DNA of 48,477 bases from Spirochaetales bacterium (lineage in GTDB: Bacteria; Spirochaetota; Spirochaetia; DSM-2461): positions 1 through 48,477 of the forward strand of contig JAQQAM010000070.1 of the NCBI GenBank assembly GCA_028532905.1. The letters run 5' to 3'. The notes under the pieces are model-generated. The model had not been told where the DNA came from, made no database searches, and saw nothing but the letters and a program-made list of their open reading frames with translations. Shown here in pieces: positions 7,232 to 16,684 of this stretch. Made by a program: the position numbers and the translations under genes. The number at the start of each line of letters is the position of its first letter. Position 1 is the first letter of the stretch.

Positions 7232-8800
7232 ATGTTCAGAATCAAATATAAAATTCTTGTTCTCGTTATTTCCAGCCTCTTCATTCTGGGCTCTGTAATA
7301 GGGGTGCTGGCTGTCTTTCAGGTGAACCAGCTGGGAAAGGAAAGTATTGAACAGCTGGATCAGGTCCTGAGGCATGATTTTGATCTTCTGGCAAAAAGTC
7401 AGATTGAAAGCGCCTACTCCATTGCCCAGTTTTACTACGACCGGAGAGGGGAGCTGGGAGAGAATCAGGCCCGGGCAATGGCTCGGGATGTGATTGATGC
7501 CATGCGCTACGGTGAAAGCGGCTATGTGTTTATCTATAACTCCAAAGGAATCACCCTGGCTCTGCCGGATGACAGCAAAGAGGGAGACAACCGCTGGGAT
7601 CTTCAGGATGCCAACGGAGCCTATATTGTCAGGGATCTGGTAAAAGCTGCCAAAGACGGGACAGGCTTCACTACCTACTGGTATCCCAAACCCGGAGAGG
7701 AAGTTGCTTCTCCCAAACGTTCCTACAATGGCTATTTTGAGCCTTGGGACTGGATTATGGGTACGGGAAACTATGTGGACGATATCGATAAACTGGTTCA
7801 TGAGGAAGAGGTCCATCTGAATAATACCATCAGAAATATTATGTTCACCGTACTCCTTGTGGATATTGCCATGCTCCTGATTTTTTCCGCTCTGGCCTGG
7901 CTGATGGGCAGCAGGATTTCAAAACCTGTTGAATCTCTTGCCAGGGATGTGGAGAAGGTGGCCGAAGGAGACCTGACCGTGGATATTCAGGTGACCACCA
8001 AAGATGAAACCATGATTTTGGCCAGAGCTGTCAAGGATATGACAGACCGCCTGAATCGTACGGTGGCCGGTATTATCGAAGCCTCCCAGATGATCAATAA
8101 CAGAGCCATCAGTGTGGCTGCATCGTCTCAGCAGGTGGCAACCGGAGCCAGTGAACAGGCTTCCAGTGCCGAGGAAATTTCAGCCTCCATGGAAGAGCTG
8201 TCGGCCAATATTCAGCAGAACACGGAAAACTCCCGCATGTCCAATACCATTATTTCCAAGGCCGCAACGGATTCAGACAGCAGCGGCAAGGCTGTTGAGG
8301 AGACTGTAAACTCCATGAAGTTTATCTCTGAAAAAATCAGCATTATCGAGGAGATTGCGAGAAACACCAATCTCCTGGCGTTGAATGCCGCCATAGAAGC
8401 CGCACGGGCCGGAGAGGCGGGCAAGGGATTTGCCGTTGTAGCTTCGGAAGTCCGGAAGCTGGCAGAGAACAGTCAGAATGCAGCCAATGATATAACCCAG
8501 GTCTCTATGGATTCTGTGAAAAAAGCGGATGATACTCTGGAACTGATGAGAAGCATTGTCCCCTCCATCAAAAAGTCTGCCGAGATAGCAGAGGAGATCT
8601 TTGAAGGCAGTAATGAACAGGCCAAGGGAGCGGAGCAGATCAATACAGCTCTGCTGCAGATGGATGAAGTCATTCAGTCCAACGCGGCTTCCAGTGAGGA
8701 AATTGCCTCCATGGCAGATGAGCTGAAACAGAATGCCGACGTATTGGCGGATCTGGTGAGCTTCTTCACTATAAGCGGTACGGATCTGATCGAAACCTGA
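7232..8800 (+). CDS. Methyl-accepting chemotaxis protein with a single Cache sensor domain
   Basis: The product has 522 residues. Transmembrane helix 1 spans about 8-30. The periplasmic sCache_2-type domain (about 35-195) has the family pattern [14 protein letters not shown], then [10 protein letters not shown], then [15 protein letters not shown]. Helix 2 is at about 203-226, followed by HAMP at about 227-280 and the signalling coiled coil with the conserved tip at about 372-400 ([27 protein letters not shown]). It senses a small ligand outside the membrane and controls CheA; sCache_2 ligands are often organic or fatty acids, but the ligand here is unknown. AAAGGAG lies 9 bases before the ATG. 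A strong terminator follows directly, so it is monocistronic. Confidence 0.93.
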   Translation: MFRIKYKILVLVISSLFILGSVIGVLAVFQVNQLGKESIEQLDQVLRHDFDLLAKSQIESAYSIAQFYYDRRGELGENQARAMARDVIDAMRYGESGYVFIYNSKGITLALPDDSKEGDNRWDLQDANGAYIVRDLVKAAKDGTGFTTYWYPKPGEEVASPKRSYNGYFEPWDWIMGTGNYVDDIDKLVHEEEVHLNNTIRNIMFTVLLVDIAMLLIFSALAWLMGSRISKPVESLARDVEKVAEGDLTVDIQVTTKDETMILARAVKDMTDRLNRTVAGIIEASQMINNRAISVAASSQQVATGASEQASSAEEISASMEELSANIQQNTENSRMSNTIISKAATDSDSSGKAVEETVNSMKFISEKISIIEEIARNTNLLALNAAIEAARAGEAGKGFAVVASEVRKLAENSQNAANDITQVSMDSVKKADDTLELMRSIVPSIKKSAEIAEEIFEGSNEQAKGAEQINTALLQMDEVIQSNAASSEEIASMADELKQNADVLADLVSFFTISGTDLIET

Positions 8801-8821
8801 TTCCATACAGCCCTTCTGAAT

Positions 8822-8877
8822 AAAAAAGCCGCATCGGCCATCCGGGTTATGTCCCGAAGTCCTGATGCGGCTTTTTT
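8822..8877. terminator. Bidirectional Rho-independent terminator
   Basis: AAAAAAGCCGCATC (8822-8835) pairs fully with GATGCGGCTTTTTT (8864-8877), and an internal CGGG/CCCG stem extends it. It serves the chemoreceptor on the plus strand and the nucleobase permease on the minus strand. Confidence 0.9.
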
Positions 8878-8921
8878 CATTAATCCTGTTTACTTCATAA
8901 AAGAATTAAAGCCTTAGTAAA

Positions 8922-10319
8922 TCAGACCATATCCTTCATGGGCTCATCCACTTTCTGTTTCCCCAGACTTCTGGGAAGAATAATATTCAGGAAGATGGCA
9001 GTCAGACCGCCGGTTGTGATGGCTGATCCGAATACTGACTTCAGGAAGGGCGGGAAGTGGTTCAGAATCTGGGGAACAAATACAACACCCAGTCCCAGAC
9101 CGAAGGAGAGAGCCATGATTATGACGCCCCGTCTGTCGATAATACTGGACGCTATGATTCTGATACCTGAAGCGGCAACCGTACCGAACATGATGATGGT
9201 GGCTCCTCCCAGAACAGAATTGGGAATAATGGAGAACAGTCCACCCACGATGGGGAAGAGTCCGAAGAGGGCCAGGAGGCCGGCAATCCAGTATCCCACA
9301 TAGCGGCTGGCAACACCGGTCATCTGAATAACACCGTTGTTCTGGCTGAATGTTGTGTTGGGGAAGGAGTTGAACACTGCGGCAATCGCGGAGTTTACAC
9401 CGTCACCGAATACACCACCGGAGATTCTCTTCATATAGACTTCGCCTTCAACAGGCTCGCCGGAAACCATGGAGGTGGCTGTAAGGTCCCCGATGGATTC
9501 TACTGTGGTGATCAGGTAGAGGAGAGCCATGGGAATGACATGTGCCCAGCTGATGCTGAATCCGTAGCGGAAGGGGATGGGAGCGGCAATAATTTTCAGA
9601 GAGGATATTTTACCAAACTGAACGACTCCCAGGATGGAGGCTACGATGTAACCGGCCACCAGACCGAAGACGATGGAACCCATGCGCAGCCATTTATTGG
9701 AGCTTCTGTTGAAGATAATAATGGTTACAAGGACGATGGCTGCCAGCATCAGATTCTGGGGATTAGCAAAAATATCGGGTTTGTTGGCCAGAAGCCAGGC
9801 TCCGCCGCCGATATCTGTGATTCCCACCTTGATCAGGGACATACCGATGAGGGTTACAACAATTCCGCTGACAAGGGGTGTAATGATCTTCTTGAGAAGG
9901 GGGATAAAGCGGCTGAAGATCATCTCTACAGGAGAGGCAATCAGACAGGTTCCGAATATTGCGGCTACCATTTCCGCTTCGCTTCCTCCGCCGTTTTTAA
10001 CGGCAAAACCGATTCCGATACACAGGGAGAGAAAGGTGAAACTGGTTCCCTGAATGCTCAGGAGTCCGGAACCGATGGGGCCGATTTTTCTGATCTGGAT
10101 GAAGGTGGCCACACCTGATACAAACAGGGACATGCTCACCAGATAGGACGAGAGCTCTGTACTCAGTCCCAGGGCACCGCTGATGACAATCGCAGGGGTC
10201 ACGATTCCGATAAAAATGGCCATCATGTGCTGCAGGGCTGCCAGGAATGCCTGACCTACAGGCGGTTTGTCTTCCAGGCTGTAGATCATGTCAACCTGAA
10301 TCTTGCTTCCATCACTCAT
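8922..10319 (-). CDS. Nucleobase:cation symporter-2 (xanthine/uracil family) permease
   Basis: The product has 465 residues and about 12-14 hydrophobic helices. The N-terminal AFLAALQHMMAIFIGIVTPA matches the NCS2 helix with the conserved Q-H pair. Later features are ISWAHVIPMALLYLITTVESIGDLTA (family signature with TxE.xGD) and NTTFSQNNGVIQMTGVASR (NCS2 signature motif). The family imports xanthine, uric acid or uracil with protons or sodium. The Q-H pair and nearby hpt favour purines such as xanthine, but pbuX-, pucJ- and uraA-type members cannot be separated by eye. AAAGGAG lies 7 bases before the ATG. Confidence 0.88.
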   Translation of the reverse strand: MSDGSKIQVDMIYSLEDKPPVGQAFLAALQHMMAIFIGIVTPAIVISGALGLSTELSSYLVSMSLFVSGVATFIQIRKIGPIGSGLLSIQGTSFTFLSLCIGIGFAVKNGGGSEAEMVAAIFGTCLIASPVEMIFSRFIPLLKKIITPLVSGIVVTLIGMSLIKVGITDIGGGAWLLANKPDIFANPQNLMLAAIVLVTIIIFNRSSNKWLRMGSIVFGLVAGYIVASILGVVQFGKISSLKIIAAPIPFRYGFSISWAHVIPMALLYLITTVESIGDLTATSMVSGEPVEGEVYMKRISGGVFGDGVNSAIAAVFNSFPNTTFSQNNGVIQMTGVASRYVGYWIAGLLALFGLFPIVGGLFSIIPNSVLGGATIIMFGTVAASGIRIIASSIIDRRGVIIMALSFGLGLGVVFVPQILNHFPPFLKSVFGSAITTGGLTAIFLNIILPRSLGKQKVDEPMKDMV

Positions 10320-10455
10320 TAAATAGCTCCTTTAATGTTTTATCCTGCCGGAGCCCGTTGGGCGGCTCAGGCTTCAATCTATCCCAGACTCTAAAGCTCT
10401 GTTTATGGAATAGCTGAATTGTTTACTATTGTAACGGTGAAACGGAGAAGGGCAA
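10320..10455 (-). promoter_or_regulatory. Promoter and about 100-base structured leader of the nucleobase permease
   Basis: On the minus strand, TTGCCC (10455-10450) and TACAAT (10433-10428) are 16 bases apart and form a plausible promoter. The resulting leader is about 100 bases and holds a hairpin at 10347-10372, GCCTGAGCC pairing with GGCTCCGGC around an 8-base loop, just before the ribosome binding site. Canonical purine-riboswitch loop sequences are absent. I cannot assign it to a known riboswitch class. Confidence 0.4.
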
Positions 10456-10560
10456 AGTAATTTTTGATTAATTGGTCAGACAAGGCCGAATTTCACCTTA
10501 TTCCTACAAAAATGAAGAAAAGAGAGGCTTCCTGAGAGGGGTTAACTGGTTCTTTTATAG

Positions 10561-10586
10561 AAAAAAAGCCGCTCACAGGGAGCGGC
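10561..10586 (-). terminator. Rho-independent terminator of the leuCD-type operon
   Basis: Minus-strand GCCGCTC/GAGCGGC stem with a 5-base loop is followed by seven T. It is 35 bases past the small-subunit stop codon. Nothing else is evident in the 10456-10560 gap. Confidence 0.85.
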
Positions 10587-10621
10587 AATTCATAATTCTT
10601 ATGGATTTACTGTTTTATTTT

Positions 10622-11158
10622 TTAGTATTTTTTATCGGCGTATCCGACCCAGCCCCCGTGATCCACCAGGGTTCTGTCGAACCCGGAAATGGCGAACTTA
10701 AGGGTTTTGCTCTTACCGGACACACTTTCAATGGTAAAGCTCCCGCCTTCCAGATCTGTGGTCAGAGTGGCTTCTTCAGATGAGAATTCGCTGAACAGAG
10801 TATCAATGTCCTCTTTGCTCATCTCTACAGCCATCATTCCGCAGTTATACATGTTCTGTCTGAAGATCCGGGCAAAGTTTTCGGCGATAACCAGATTGAT
10901 ATCATTCACTTCCAGTGCCCAGGGGGCATGCTCTCTGGACGAACCGCAGCCGAAATTGCTTCTGGTAATGATAACACTCTTGTCTTCCAGATCTGTTGCA
11001 GGGTTGAATCCCTCCATGCTCAGGTCTTCCAGAAGGTTGGGCTTTAAGGCCTCTTTGGTAATCTCTGTGAGATACTTGGCCGGAATAATCTCATCTGTAT
11101 TGATATCCGAGCGGTCCAGAAACAGAACCTTTCCGTTAAAATCTTTTACTGCTGACAT
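10622..11158 (-). CDS. leuD: 3-isopropylmalate dehydratase-type small subunit
   Basis: The product has 178 residues, matching the swivelling small subunit of the aconitase superfamily. Key motifs are LFLDRSDINTDEIIPAKYL at the N-terminus and NFGCGSSREHAPWAL at about 69-83, the substrate-recognition loop. With the large subunit it would isomerise 2- and 3-isopropylmalate in leucine synthesis. The family also includes citraconate/methylmalate, homoaconitate and dimethylmalate isomerases, and leuA and leuB are absent from this window, so the substrate is not certain. The gene begins 4 bases after the large-subunit stop. Confidence 0.82.
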   Translation of the reverse strand: MSAVKDFNGKVLFLDRSDINTDEIIPAKYLTEITKEALKPNLLEDLSMEGFNPATDLEDKSVIITRSNFGCGSSREHAPWALEVNDINLVIAENFARIFRQNMYNCGMMAVEMSKEDIDTLFSEFSSEEATLTTDLEGGSFTIESVSGKSKTLKFAISGFDRTLVDHGGWVGYADKKY

Positions 11159-11162
11159 CGTC

Positions 11163-12449
11163 TTACCCCTTGTACAGTGCTGAGTTTGTGATATAACCGC
11201 TCACTGCTGCGGCTGCCGCGGAAGCGGGGCTCATCAGGTGGACGGTTCCCCCCTTGCCCATTCTTCCGTTGAAGTTTCTGTTGGTTGTGGAGGCGCACAC
11301 TTCGCCGTCTGCAAGGACGCCGTTGCTCATGCCCAGACAGGCGCCACAGGTCGGATTTGTGAGGCAGACTCCCGCATCCATAAAAATATCGATCAGCCCT
11401 TCCTTCAGGGCCTGTTTGAAAATAGCTGGTGTGGCAGGAGACAGAACCACTCTCACTGAATCGGCCACTTTCTGATCTTTCAATACCTTGGCGGCTTCTC
11501 TCAGGTCTTCTATTCTTCCGTTGGTGCAGCTGCCGATATACACCTGGTCTACAGGAGTTTTTTCCATCTCTTTGATGGTCTTGACCTGATCGGGTTTGAA
11601 GCCGTAGGTTACAACAGGTTCCAGTTCGCTCACATCGAACTCGATGACTTCGGCATAGGAGGCATCCGCATCGGAGTTCCATTTGCTGTAGTCTGCCAGA
11701 GCCGCGGTCTTGTCGGAATAGTCCTCTTTGATAAAGTCCCAAAGGTAATCCACTGTTGTCTGATCAGGAGGGCAGATGCCGCAGGTTCCGCCGGCTTCGA
11801 TGGCCATGTTGCAGATGGTCATTCTCTCTTCCATAGAGAAGCTTTCAATAACAGGTCCGCAGAACTCGATCACCTTGTTGGTGGCCCCGTTGACTCCAAT
11901 CTTTGAAATGATAGAGAGGATCACATCCTTGGCGTAGACGCCCTCTTTCAGGGCACCGGTCACATTAATCTTGATGGACTCGGGCGTTTTGAAGCTGCAG
12001 ACTCCTTTTAAGATTCCTACTTCCAGGTCTGTGGTTCCCACTCCGGCGGCAAAGGCTCCGAAGGCGCCGTGGGTACAGGTATGGGAGTCTCCCATAATCA
12101 CAGTAAATCCGGGGCGGACAAATCCCTTTTCCGGGAAAATAGCATGGCAGACTCCGTTTTCACCGATGTCAAAGAAATCCTTGATGCCGTGGCGTCGGGC
12201 CCAGTCTCTCATTATCTTTCCCTGCTCGGCGGTTTTTGAATCCTTGGCAGGGGTGACATGGTCAATGACCGCCTTGATCTTGTCGGGATCAAAGACCCTG
12301 TCCATTCCACGGCTCACCAGATCGTTGATGGCGATGGGGGTTGTGATTTCATGGCAGAAGACTCTGTCCAGGTTAAGGACAAATGTTCCCTCTTCCGGGC
12401 TGTCTACCATATGGGCGTCAAAAATTTTCTCTGCAATGGTTTTTCCCAT
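11163..12449 (-). CDS. leuC: 3-isopropylmalate dehydratase-type large subunit ([4Fe-4S])
   Basis: The product has 428 residues when started at the ATG at 12449, which has AGGAG 8 bases upstream; an upstream in-frame codon at 12488 would add 13 residues without support. The three cluster-binding cysteines are Cys308 (YIGSCTNGR), Cys368 and Cys371 (NPTCGACLG). GDSHTCTHGAFGA at about 120-132 is the aconitase signature. The length near 420 and domain order fit the HacA/LeuC2-type subfamily rather than the 466-residue E. coli form. It dehydrates and rehydrates its substrate in the cytoplasm together with the small subunit. Confidence 0.87.
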   Translation of the reverse strand: MGKTIAEKIFDAHMVDSPEEGTFVLNLDRVFCHEITTPIAINDLVSRGMDRVFDPDKIKAVIDHVTPAKDSKTAEQGKIMRDWARRHGIKDFFDIGENGVCHAIFPEKGFVRPGFTVIMGDSHTCTHGAFGAFAAGVGTTDLEVGILKGVCSFKTPESIKINVTGALKEGVYAKDVILSIISKIGVNGATNKVIEFCGPVIESFSMEERMTICNMAIEAGGTCGICPPDQTTVDYLWDFIKEDYSDKTAALADYSKWNSDADASYAEVIEFDVSELEPVVTYGFKPDQVKTIKEMEKTPVDQVYIGSCTNGRIEDLREAAKVLKDQKVADSVRVVLSPATPAIFKQALKEGLIDIFMDAGVCLTNPTCGACLGMSNGVLADGEVCASTTNRNFNGRMGKGGTVHLMSPASAAAAAVSGYITNSALYKG

Positions 12450-12513
12450 TTTTCTGCTCCTGTCTTTTTTTATTGGATTGAGCGGCATGCACTCTTTCTT
12501 CTTTTTGTTTTTT

Positions 12514-13086
12514 TCAGCTGAACAGTCTGGGGGGCGTTATTATCCAGATGGCCTTCAGCTCCGTTTTTCCGGGATTGATCAGTTTATGGGGTACGGCGGA
12601 TGAGAAAGAGAGGCTGTCCCCCTCATTCAGACTGTAGGTCTCCGTACCGTACTGGAGTTCTCCCGTTCCGGAAATAATTATGCCTGTCTCCCTGCCGGGG
12701 TGGCCGTAGTCCTGGCTGCCCTTCTCTCCCCCCGGCCGGATGGTCAGCTCCATGGTTTCCAGGGCATAGTCTTCGTCCGCCGCCGAGGGTGTGGTGAGCA
12801 GTTCATATTGAACCGATCCCTTGCTCAGGCGGTTCCGTTCTCCGGCTCTGACAATTCTGACTTTCCGTTTCTTACGGAAGTCTCTGAACAGGTACTCCGG
12901 ATCTATATCCAGAATATCAGCAAGGTTCAGCAGGGTGTCTATGGACGGGGAGACCTTGTTGTTCTCGATCTGGGAAATCAGGCTGGCGCTCACATTCATC
13001 TGCTGTGCCAGCTGTTTCAGAGTAATCTTCTGACTTTCTCTGACATTCCTGATCTTTTCTCCGAAACGGTACTCGGGTCTGTCCAA
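12514..13086 (-). CDS. XRE-family regulator with a C-terminal cupin domain
   Basis: The product has 190 residues. A helix-turn-helix occupies about 8-65 (KITLKQLAQQMNVSASLISQIENNKVSPS). The cupin sensor covers about 105-188 (GHPGRETGIIISGTGELQYG, then LNEGDSLSFSSAVPHKLINPG). It sits 64 bases upstream of the leuC-type gene on the same strand and is probably co-transcribed, so it is a candidate local regulator responding to a small metabolite. This architecture is common for regulators of amino-acid and polyamine metabolism; the ligand is not predictable. The upstream 13120-13200 stretch is very AT-rich and probably holds the promoter. Confidence 0.85.
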   Translation of the reverse strand: MDRPEYRFGEKIRNVRESQKITLKQLAQQMNVSASLISQIENNKVSPSIDTLLNLADILDIDPEYLFRDFRKKRKVRIVRAGERNRLSKGSVQYELLTTPSAADEDYALETMELTIRPGGEKGSQDYGHPGRETGIIISGTGELQYGTETYSLNEGDSLSFSSAVPHKLINPGKTELKAIWIITPPRLFS

Positions 13087-13213
13087 AGAAATCCTCCCTC
13101 AGCTTTTCTGAATGTTGTTCAGTAAAACTTAACTTATACCAGTATATTTAAATTAATTTAATTATTTGTCAACTGTTTTTACTTATACTTAAATCAATTC
13201 CAGATCAAAATAC

Positions 13214-13243
13214 AAAAAAACCGGCACCAGAGTTGGCGCCGGT
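13214..13243 (-). terminator. Rho-independent terminator of lon
   Basis: On the minus strand ACCGGCGCCA pairs with TGGTGCCGGT (one G-T pair) around a 4-base loop and is followed by a run of seven T. It lies 22 bases past the lon stop codon. Confidence 0.9.
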
Positions 13244-13265
13244 CTGCTTGCTTCCAGTGAACAGA

Positions 13266-15641
13266 TCAGTGTTCTGTGCTGCTGGAGTTAAATCGGGGAA
13301 GGTCAGGTACGGGAATATCCGGAACATCCAGATTCAAAGCTTCCTTCAGTACTTCCTGAATGGTCTCAACAGGAATTACAGTCAGTTCTTCCCGGATGTC
13401 TTCGGGCAGTTCTCTTAAGTCCTTTACATTGTCAGCAGGCAGAATGACCCGTCTGACTCCTGCCCTGTGAGCGGCAAGAACCTTTTCCTTCACACCTCCT
13501 ACGGGGGTGACTGCCCCCCTTAAGGTGACTTCTCCGGTCATGGCCAGCTCGGGATTCACCGGTGCCCCTGTAATCAGAGACGCCAGAGAGGTGAGCATGG
13601 TGACACCCGCAGAAGGTCCGTCTTTAGGTACGGCTCCCGATGGGACATGAATATGGATATCCTGTTCCTTGAAGGCGAAGTGGCCTGTATACATGGAGAG
13701 TCGGGAACGGATCAGGCTCAGGGAAATCCTGGCCGATTCCTTCATCACATCCCCCAGCTGCCCTGTTATGGTCAGGCCGCCGGAACCGGGCATGCTTGTG
13801 GATTCCACAAAGAGAATCTCTCCTCCCAGGGCGGTCCAGGCCATACCTGTTACGACTCCCGGAGGATTCAGCTTTCCGATCATTTCATGCCGTACTTTCT
13901 GATGGTCCAGGTACTCTTCAATCTCCTCCTGTTTCACCACAACAGGAAGATCCTGATTGTCTGAAACCACTTTTTCGGAGACGGCTCTGGCTATTTCGGC
14001 AATTTTCCGTTTCAGGCTCCGGACTCCCGCCTCTCTGGTGTAGTTTTCAATAACCTCTGACAGAGCCTCGTCTTCCAGCAGCATCTGTCCGGCGGTCAGG
14101 CCGTGATCTTCCAGTACTGCCGGAAGAAGATGGTTCCGGGCAATATGGAATTTTTCCGGGTTGGTATAACCCGACAGGCTGATCACCTCCATCCTGTCCA
14201 GAAGGGGGGGCGGCACCGTATCCAGGCTGTTGGCAGTGGCCACAAAGAACACCTCTGAAAGGTCATAGGGAACTTCCAGGTAGTGGTCTGAGAAACTGTT
14301 GTTCTGTTCGGGGTCCAGCACTTCCAGCAGAGCCGCAGCAGGATCGCCGCTGTAGGACTGCATCAGCTTGTCAATCTCATCCAGAACAAAGACAGGATTT
14401 CTGGTTCCCGCTTTTTTCATCCCCTGGATAATCCGGCCGGGGAGGGCGCCGATATAGGTTCGTCTGTGCCCTCTTATTTCCGCTTCGTCCCTCATACCGC
14501 CCAGACTGGCCCGGACATATTCTCTGTCCAGAGCCTCGGCAATACTCTTGCCCAGACTGGTTTTTCCGGTTCCCGGAGGTCCCACCAGGAGAAGGATGGA
14601 CCCTTTCTTCTCACTTTTCAGCTTCATGACGGCCAGGTGCTGAATAATTCTTTTTTTCACCTTTTCCAGACCGTAATGCTGGCTGTCCAGTATCTCCCTG
14701 GCCCTGTCCAGGTTGATTTCTATGTCTTCCGCGGGCGCCCAGGGCAGGTCAATCAGAAGATCCAGATAGTTCTGTATAATTCTGGTTTCAGGGCTGTTGG
14801 GGGGCTGCTCTTCCAGTTTCTGCAGCTCCTTCATGGCCACCTTTCTGACCTCTTCGGGCATGGAGGAATTCTCAATCTTAGCCTTGATGCCTTCCTCTTC
14901 TTCCGAGTCCGACTCATTCAGTTCTTTCTGAATGACTTTAAGCTGTTCCCTCAGCACATTTTCTCTGTAGCTCTTGCTGGCTTTTTCGGTCATTTTGCCG
15001 GCTATTTCAGCCTGCAGTTTCAGGGATTCCTTCTGGCTGATCATGGCATCAATCACCCTGAGTCCCCTCTCCTTGAGGGAGGATATTTCCAGAAGTTCCT
15101 GTTTGTCCGCCCGGCTGATGCTGAGATAGGGGATAATATTGTACATCAGGGGGCCGGGGTGATTCATGGCTTCCAGCTGTTTAACAGCATCACCTGTGCC
15201 TTCAAAAAAGGAGGCAATCTCCCGTCCCAGTTCCTTTATGCTGTCCACCATGCTCTGCCGGCTGTCTGAATCCATATCGTCTTTATCGGGCAGGGATTCT
15301 ATCCGTGCAAAATGGATCTTGGACCGTTTCTCCACATGGGTGATTTTTATCCTCTGTATTCCTCTCAGACTGATCTTCAGTTCGCCGTCCTTATGCTCGG
15401 AACTCTGAATGAACGCCAATGTTCCCACTGAGTAAAAATCTTCTTTTTCCAGCTCCGCCAGGTTGAAGTTCTTCTTCAGGGAGACGGCCGCTGCCAGTCC
15501 GCTTGGATTATTTGTACCGAAAAATCCTTCATCTTCCTCAAGACCGCTGATTCGTACAGAGCTGAGCCCTTCAGGAAAGAGTATGGACCCCTTCATGGGG
15601 ACCAGGGGAAGTTCTTCGGGTATTTGTGTCATTTCGTTCAT
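13266..15641 (-). CDS. lon: ATP-dependent protease Lon
   Basis: The product has 791 residues when started at MNEMTQ (15641), which has AGAGG 8 bases upstream; the upstream ATG at 15665 lacks a site. Domains in order are: N-terminal substrate-binding LON domain (about 10-200), coiled helical region (about 210-300), AAA+ module with Walker A GPPGTGKT (354-361) and Walker [11 protein letters not shown], and C-terminal serine protease with the catalytic serine in [12 protein letters not shown] and lysine in [14 protein letters not shown]. It degrades misfolded and regulatory proteins in the cytoplasm. The gene stands alone with its own terminator. I see no CIRCE element upstream. Confidence 0.96.
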   Translation of the reverse strand: MNEMTQIPEELPLVPMKGSILFPEGLSSVRISGLEEDEGFFGTNNPSGLAAAVSLKKNFNLAELEKEDFYSVGTLAFIQSSEHKDGELKISLRGIQRIKITHVEKRSKIHFARIESLPDKDDMDSDSRQSMVDSIKELGREIASFFEGTGDAVKQLEAMNHPGPLMYNIIPYLSISRADKQELLEISSLKERGLRVIDAMISQKESLKLQAEIAGKMTEKASKSYRENVLREQLKVIQKELNESDSEEEEGIKAKIENSSMPEEVRKVAMKELQKLEEQPPNSPETRIIQNYLDLLIDLPWAPAEDIEINLDRAREILDSQHYGLEKVKKRIIQHLAVMKLKSEKKGSILLLVGPPGTGKTSLGKSIAEALDREYVRASLGGMRDEAEIRGHRRTYIGALPGRIIQGMKKAGTRNPVFVLDEIDKLMQSYSGDPAAALLEVLDPEQNNSFSDHYLEVPYDLSEVFFVATANSLDTVPPPLLDRMEVISLSGYTNPEKFHIARNHLLPAVLEDHGLTAGQMLLEDEALSEVIENYTREAGVRSLKRKIAEIARAVSEKVVSDNQDLPVVVKQEEIEEYLDHQKVRHEMIGKLNPPGVVTGMAWTALGGEILFVESTSMPGSGGLTITGQLGDVMKESARISLSLIRSRLSMYTGHFAFKEQDIHIHVPSGAVPKDGPSAGVTMLTSLASLITGAPVNPELAMTGEVTLRGAVTPVGGVKEKVLAAHRAGVRRVILPADNVKDLRELPEDIREELTVIPVETIQEVLKEALNLDVPDIPVPDLPRFNSSSTEH

Positions 15642-15865
15642 AATTATACCTCTTAAGACCCTCAAAATACTCAGGCTTACACCCGGGGTAAAGAAAAAAG
15701 TTAATTTCTACAAAAAAACTAGTGATTCTACCTGTAAGAATAAGACCCGGCAGAAGAAATTACCATGTAGATTGTCTGAAGAATCTGTGCCGGGCAGTGG
15801 CAGTTCCTGATTATCCATTCTATAATTAATCGATTATATGAACCTCAGTTCACAGGAGCCTGCCA
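15642..15865. promoter_or_regulatory. Divergent promoter region between lon and the LPP20-like gene
   Basis: This 224-base gap contains an AT-rich stretch (15690-15730) suitable for the lon promoter. A TATAAT at 15821-15826 probably serves the rightward lipoprotein operon, although no strong -35 is paired with it. CAGGAG lies 7 bases before the lipoprotein ATG. No gene is visible here. Confidence 0.4.
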
Positions 15866-16684
15866 ATGTACCGTTTCTCAGGATTATTTATCCTTCTCAC
15901 ACTCTTGTCTCTCATATCCTGTGCCGTATCCACGGTTGATCCGGCAGTCGAAGCGGAGCCTGAGTGGATGAGCACTCCCCCGTCAGATGATGATTTCTAT
16001 TACGGTATAGGCGGTTCCAGTACGGGGAATGAAGCAGAAGACAGGGAGATCGCCATATCCCGTGCCCAGTCCAATCTGGCTGCATCCATATCTGTTGATA
16101 TTATTTCCGAACTGGAACTGAGCAATACGGTGGCCGCCGACGGGAGCAGTAAAGAGACTCTTGAAAGCCGGATACAGCAGTCCGTCTCCCAGAGCCTTGT
16201 CAATCTGGAAGCCGTTGACAACTGGTTTCATCCGGACAGAGGTTACTGGGTACTGTATCGAATGAACAGACAGGACTGGGAAGCCCAGAGGAAGGCCGAC
16301 CGGCGTGTTTCTGTTCCTGTCCCTTCGGGAGTTGCCGAAAACTCGGGGTACAATATTCCCTTCATTGCCATACTGACAACAAAAGATCTGCCCCTTCAGC
16401 TTTTACCGGGGGGAAGAAACACCCCCTATGAAATCACCCTGGACTGGGTTGTGTCTGATTTTCCCGTTCTGGAGGAGTCCGGGGGCATCCATTTTTCCCG
16501 GTTGTCGGGAGTGGTCAGTTTTAAACAGTACGGACTGGTTCTGTTCAGCCGGGAATACGGTCCGGTCAAAGAGGGCGGACTGAACTATGAACAGGCCCGG
16601 GAGAGGGCTGCCCTTAAGGTTCTGGAGGCCTTCAGAGCCGACAGCTCCTTTGATGATGAGATTCAGAAGGTACTGGCAGAATGA
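15866..16684 (+). CDS. LPP20-like lipoprotein
   Basis: The product has 272 residues. A lipobox (LSLISC, Cys19) ends the signal peptide. The region at about 33-140 (PEWMSTPPSDDDFYYGIGG, then EIAISRAQSNLAASISVDI, then GYWVLYRMNRQDWEAQ) fits the LPP20 family: an alpha/beta domain in which a predicted short-chain 'YGIG' strand leads into an Ala-rich helix. The C-terminal part is unassigned. The family is found in outer-membrane lipoproteins and often beside FlgO/FlgP-like flagellar-associated proteins. The stop codon overlaps the ATG of the next gene (ATGA), which itself encodes a FlgO/CsgG-like protein, so the two very likely act together at the outer membrane. Confidence 0.7.
   Translation: MYRFSGLFILLTLLSLISCAVSTVDPAVEAEPEWMSTPPSDDDFYYGIGGSSTGNEAEDREIAISRAQSNLAASISVDIISELELSNTVAADGSSKETLESRIQQSVSQSLVNLEAVDNWFHPDRGYWVLYRMNRQDWEAQRKADRRVSVPVPSGVAENSGYNIPFIAILTTKDLPLQLLPGGRNTPYEITLDWVVSDFPVLEESGGIHFSRLSGVVSFKQYGLVLFSREYGPVKEGGLNYEQARERAALKVLEAFRADSSFDDEIQKVLAE

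Noticed and set aside
8938-9303. Long plus-strand frame opposite the nucleobase permease gene
   Set aside because: It is a mirror frame of a strongly supported membrane protein gene; it has no ribosome binding site and no recognisable domain.
10320-10420. Canonical purine riboswitch upstream of the permease
   Set aside because: The conserved loop sequences and three-way junction pattern are not present.
14466-15269. 267-codon plus-strand frame inside lon
   Set aside because: Lon motifs on the minus strand are unambiguous; the opposite frame is rich in residues typical of antisense translation and has no start context.
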